Shown here one piece after another: positions 5,853-7,167 of a DNA stretch of 7,167 nucleotides (the first letter of the stretch is position 1; every line of letters begins with the position of its first letter). The notes beneath the pieces were generated by a model. It had not been told where the DNA came from and made no database searches. It worked only from the letters and a program-made list of their open reading frames with translations. A program made the position numbers and the translations under genes. Source of the DNA: Acidobacteriaceae bacterium (GTDB lineage Bacteria; Acidobacteriota; Terriglobia; Terriglobales; Acidobacteriaceae); NCBI GenBank assembly GCA_003139975.1, contig PLHN01000079.1:1-7167 (forward strand), given 5' to 3'.

Positions 5853-6329
5853 CTATGGTTCGAACAGCGTTACTTGGCGGGTATCGGGCGCACCCCTCTT
5901 GCGGCGGCGGGCGGCTCCTATTACGGCTAAGACGGTCACTGAGGCCAACGCGGAACGCGGAACGAAGACTCTTTGCGTGTTGGAGCGCAGGTCTGGAGGA
6001 TTCATCAGAAATCCTTCGGCGGGATTCTGCGTCAGGTCGTTGGGCAGGATGCCTTCGATCATGTCGCTGTCTTTGAATTTCAGACGCACCCACAGGCCCT
6101 CGGTTCTGGGCCGGGTGGTGAAAGTTTTGCGGACCATCACGTCGGAATCGGAAAAATCGCGGACAAAGAAAACCGCTTTGATATCGCGCAGGTCGATGGC
6201 TACGACGTTGCCGGATGTGTTCAGTAATTCGAGCTTGCCATCGACGACAAAGTCGGCGGGGGCGACGTAGCCGTTGACGGAATCGCGATCGTGCTTGCGC
6301 ACGATCACTTTTTTGTGAGTCGAGGGCAT
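5853..6329 (-). CDS. Hypothetical protein, possibly two Sm/SH3-like small beta-barrels
   Basis: 158 residues from ATG 6329; I do not recognise it as a named family. I chose this start because the sequence turns protein-like at MPSTHKKVIVRKHDRD. The 66 further upstream in-frame residues (to 6527) are Cys/Ser/Arg-rich and translate a repeat hairpin. Two similar beta-rich stretches are visible. The first is residues 17-58 (VNGYVAP, LELLNTSGNVVAIDL, IKAVFFVRDF). The second is 79-135 (LWVRLKFKDSDMIEGIL, GFLMNPPDLRSNTQRVFVPRSALASVTVL). Both have the strand-turn-strand look of Sm- or PilZ-like barrels, which would suggest binding to RNA, nucleotide or another small ligand. That is inference. The tail is basic (RRRKRG 141-146). 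There is no signal peptide or membrane segment, so it is probably cytoplasmic. It lies upstream of lpxD on the same strand, but a 191-bp repeat-filled gap makes an operon doubtful. Confidence 0.7.
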   Translation of the reverse strand: MPSTHKKVIVRKHDRDSVNGYVAPADFVVDGKLELLNTSGNVVAIDLRDIKAVFFVRDFSDSDVMVRKTFTTRPRTEGLWVRLKFKDSDMIEGILPNDLTQNPAEGFLMNPPDLRSNTQRVFVPRSALASVTVLAVIGAARRRKRGAPDTRQVTLFEP

Positions 6330-6365
6330 GGGCTGGTCGAGAGGTCGCAGGGGACTGTGGATCGT

Positions 6366-6452
6366 CGATTCCCACTCATTTCGGAAAAAGCGCGAATGAG
6401 TGGGGCACCCAGCCGATTCCCTACTTGTTCCCAAAAGACGTGAATGACAGGG
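6366..6452. repeat. Tandem pair of a 39-bp hairpin element, 48-bp period
   Basis: The copy at 6366-6404 contains a perfect 10-bp inverted repeat, CCCACTCATT (6371-6380) and AATGAGTGGG (6395-6404), with a 14-nt loop. The copy at 6414-6452 is of equal length and matches it at 26 of 39 positions, mainly at the ends (CGATTCCC) and centre, but its stem has decayed. Both lie just upstream of the hypothetical gene starting at 6329. I recall similar GAGTGGGGCACCC-type sequences in acidobacterial intergenic DNA; this needs a search. Confidence 0.55.
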
Positions 6453-6548
6453 CCAAGCGACGAATGAACCAGGGCACTCCGATCTCGAGTCCTTGAACTC
6501 CTCGTGGCGATTCTCGCACTTTCGCAAGGAAATCGTACAGTTTGTGCC

Positions 6549-6562
6549 TTGGCAGTAGCCAA
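6549..6562. promoter_or_regulatory. Small inverted repeat TTGGC-AGTA-GCCAA
   Basis: Perfect 5-4-5 palindrome about 30 bp upstream of the -35 box of the promoter at 6592. Its position between divergent genes suits an operator, but the half-sites are short enough to arise by chance. Confidence 0.25.
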
Positions 6563-6591
6563 ACGGGTAAACCTTGTGTTATTTTCTGTGC

Positions 6592-6620
6592 TTGCTAGAA
6601 ATATGGGTTAGGTTTATAAG
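6592..6620 (+). promoter_or_regulatory. Sigma70-type promoter for the CCA-enzyme family gene
   Basis: TTGCTA (6592-6597, 4/6 to TTGACA), a 17-bp spacer, then TATAAG (6615-6620, 5/6 to TATAAT), in an AT-rich stretch unlike the surrounding DNA. The predicted start near 6627 leaves a leader of about 115 nt before the ATG at 6742. Confidence 0.55.
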
Positions 6621-6684
6621 TCTAATGTCTAGAGCGAGTTAGATTGGCACACAGGATCGCTCTTCGAGGATCAGTCTGCTCCCC

Positions 6685-6704
6685 TGTGGAAATCTTGTGA
6701 ATAA
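6685..6704. promoter_or_regulatory. DnaA-box-like pair in the leader
   Basis: TGTGAATAA at 6696-6704 is a full match to TGTGNATAA (minus strand TTATTCACA). TGTGGAAAT at 6685-6693, directly before it with 2 bp between, matches at 7 of 9. One exact match is expected by chance every few such windows, so this is a weak call; the close spacing is the only extra support. Confidence 0.25.
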
Positions 6705-6741
6705 CGCTCGGCTCCAGCCACGACAAGGCGATTAAAAAGGC

Positions 6742-7167
6742 ATGGCCGATTACATCTATACGCTGGAAACCCGGCTCTCGCCGGATCAACAAAAAGCTGT
6801 CGCCTCGGTCGTCGACGCCGCGAAAGCGGCGGAGATGAACGTGTACCTGACCGGAGGCGCAGTCCGCGACATCATCACCGGTTTCCCCATCCGCGACCTG
6901 GACTTCACGGTGCAGGGCAATACGCTGAAGCTGCAGAAGGATCTGGAGCGCGCGGGCGCGGTGATTGGCGACGCCGACGACGCGACACGGACACTGTTGC
7001 TGACGCTGCGTGGCGGCGTGCGCGCCGAGATCGCGATGGCGCGGTCGGAGACCTACGAAAAATCCGGCAAGCCGCCCCTGATCGCTCCGGCGACGATTAT
7101 CGAGGATTTGCGGCGGCGCGACTTCACGGTCAATGCGATGGCGTTGTCGCTGAACGAGGGATCGCGC
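6742..7167 (+). CDS. cca: CCA-adding enzyme / poly(A) polymerase family nucleotidyltransferase (3'-truncated by window edge)
   Basis: Class II nucleotidyltransferase head domain; 142 residues are visible of an expected ~400-500. Family members add CCA to tRNA 3' ends or A-tails to RNA in the cytoplasm. LTGGAVRD at 36-43 is the nucleotide-binding GGxxR motif. RDLDFTV at 51-57 carries the catalytic pair D52 and D54. E96 in RAEIAMAR fits the third carboxylate. EDLRRRDFTVNAMA at 121-134 is the conserved helix-turn block ahead of the neck domain. ATG at 6742 gives a natural N-terminus about 35 residues before the GG motif. AAGG lies only 1 nt before the ATG and another is 13 nt away, so the ribosome site is poor. 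The parts that separate CCA-adding from A-adding or poly(A) enzymes, and any C-terminal HD or CBS domain, are outside the window, so the symbol is provisional. Transcription is likely from the promoter at 6592-6620. Confidence 0.85.
   Translation, partial: MADYIYTLETRLSPDQQKAVASVVDAAKAAEMNVYLTGGAVRDIITGFPIRDLDFTVQGNTLKLQKDLERAGAVIGDADDATRTLLLTLRGGVRAEIAMARSETYEKSGKPPLIAPATIIEDLRRRDFTVNAMALSLNEGSR

Larger units (their letters stand above)
6330..6741. other. Divergent intergenic region
   Basis: 412 bp between the minus-strand hypothetical gene and the plus-strand nucleotidyltransferase gene. The half next to the hypothetical gene holds the tandem hairpin element; the other half holds an operator-like inverted repeat, a promoter and a DnaA-box-like pair. 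Open frames crossing it on the minus strand have no recognisable content. I found no convincing minus-strand promoter for the hypothetical gene. Confidence 0.5.

Noticed and set aside
5710..6375. 221-codon minus-strand open frame overlapping the hypothetical gene
   Set aside because: Extremely Arg-rich, in an alternative frame of the real gene, and running through the repeat element; a typical GC-rich shadow.
6330..6527. 66-residue N-terminal extension of the hypothetical gene
   Set aside because: The frame is open, but this part translates the tandem hairpin repeat and is Cys/Ser/Arg-rich. Protein-like sequence starts at the ATG at 6329.

Overview
The window is GC-rich DNA from a Gram-negative bacterium, and I infer an acidobacterium (Terriglobia / Koribacter-like). 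Three things point there. The genes build or recycle an LPS-bearing, diaminopimelate-peptidoglycan envelope. There is a secreted FG-GAP/VCBS propeller with bacterial Ig-like domains. The gaps are long and full of short palindromic and degenerate repeats. The lineage rests on remembered sequence style, not on a search.

Layout, left to right. 1-1104 (+) is the 3' part of mpl, a murein-peptide recycling ligase. A short gap holds a head-to-head pair of extragenic repeats. 1199-1972 (+) is plsC, a lysophosphatidate-type acyltransferase. The convergent gap 1973-2183 holds twin perfect hairpins. 2184-4013 (-) is a secreted protein with a seven-bladed FG-GAP propeller and two Ig-like domains, with its own promoter. 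4014-4650 is a gap of about 640 bp with operator-like palindromes and a parS-like 16-mer but no convincing gene. 4651-5661 (-) is lpxD (lipid A synthesis), standing alone. 5662-5852 contains a ~147-bp element bounded by inverted repeats, one end of which overlaps the predicted lpxD -35 box. 5853-6329 (-) is a small conserved-looking protein of unknown function. 6330-6741 is a divergent intergenic region with a tandem hairpin element, a good promoter and a DnaA-box-like pair. 6742 to the end (+) is the N-terminal half of a CCA-adding enzyme / poly(A) polymerase family nucleotidyltransferase.

Together the recognised genes cover the envelope (Mpl in the peptidoglycan cycle, PlsC in phospholipid, LpxD in lipid A, the propeller protein exported) plus RNA 3'-end processing. 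There is no tight operon: each gene is separated by 94 bp or more, usually with repeats between. I found no phage, transposase, CRISPR, toxin-antitoxin, tRNA or rRNA. I do not see a convincing novel multi-gene system. The most interesting signals are non-coding: the parS-like site, the recurring repeat family that reaches into the mpl stop region, and the IR-bounded element before lpxD.
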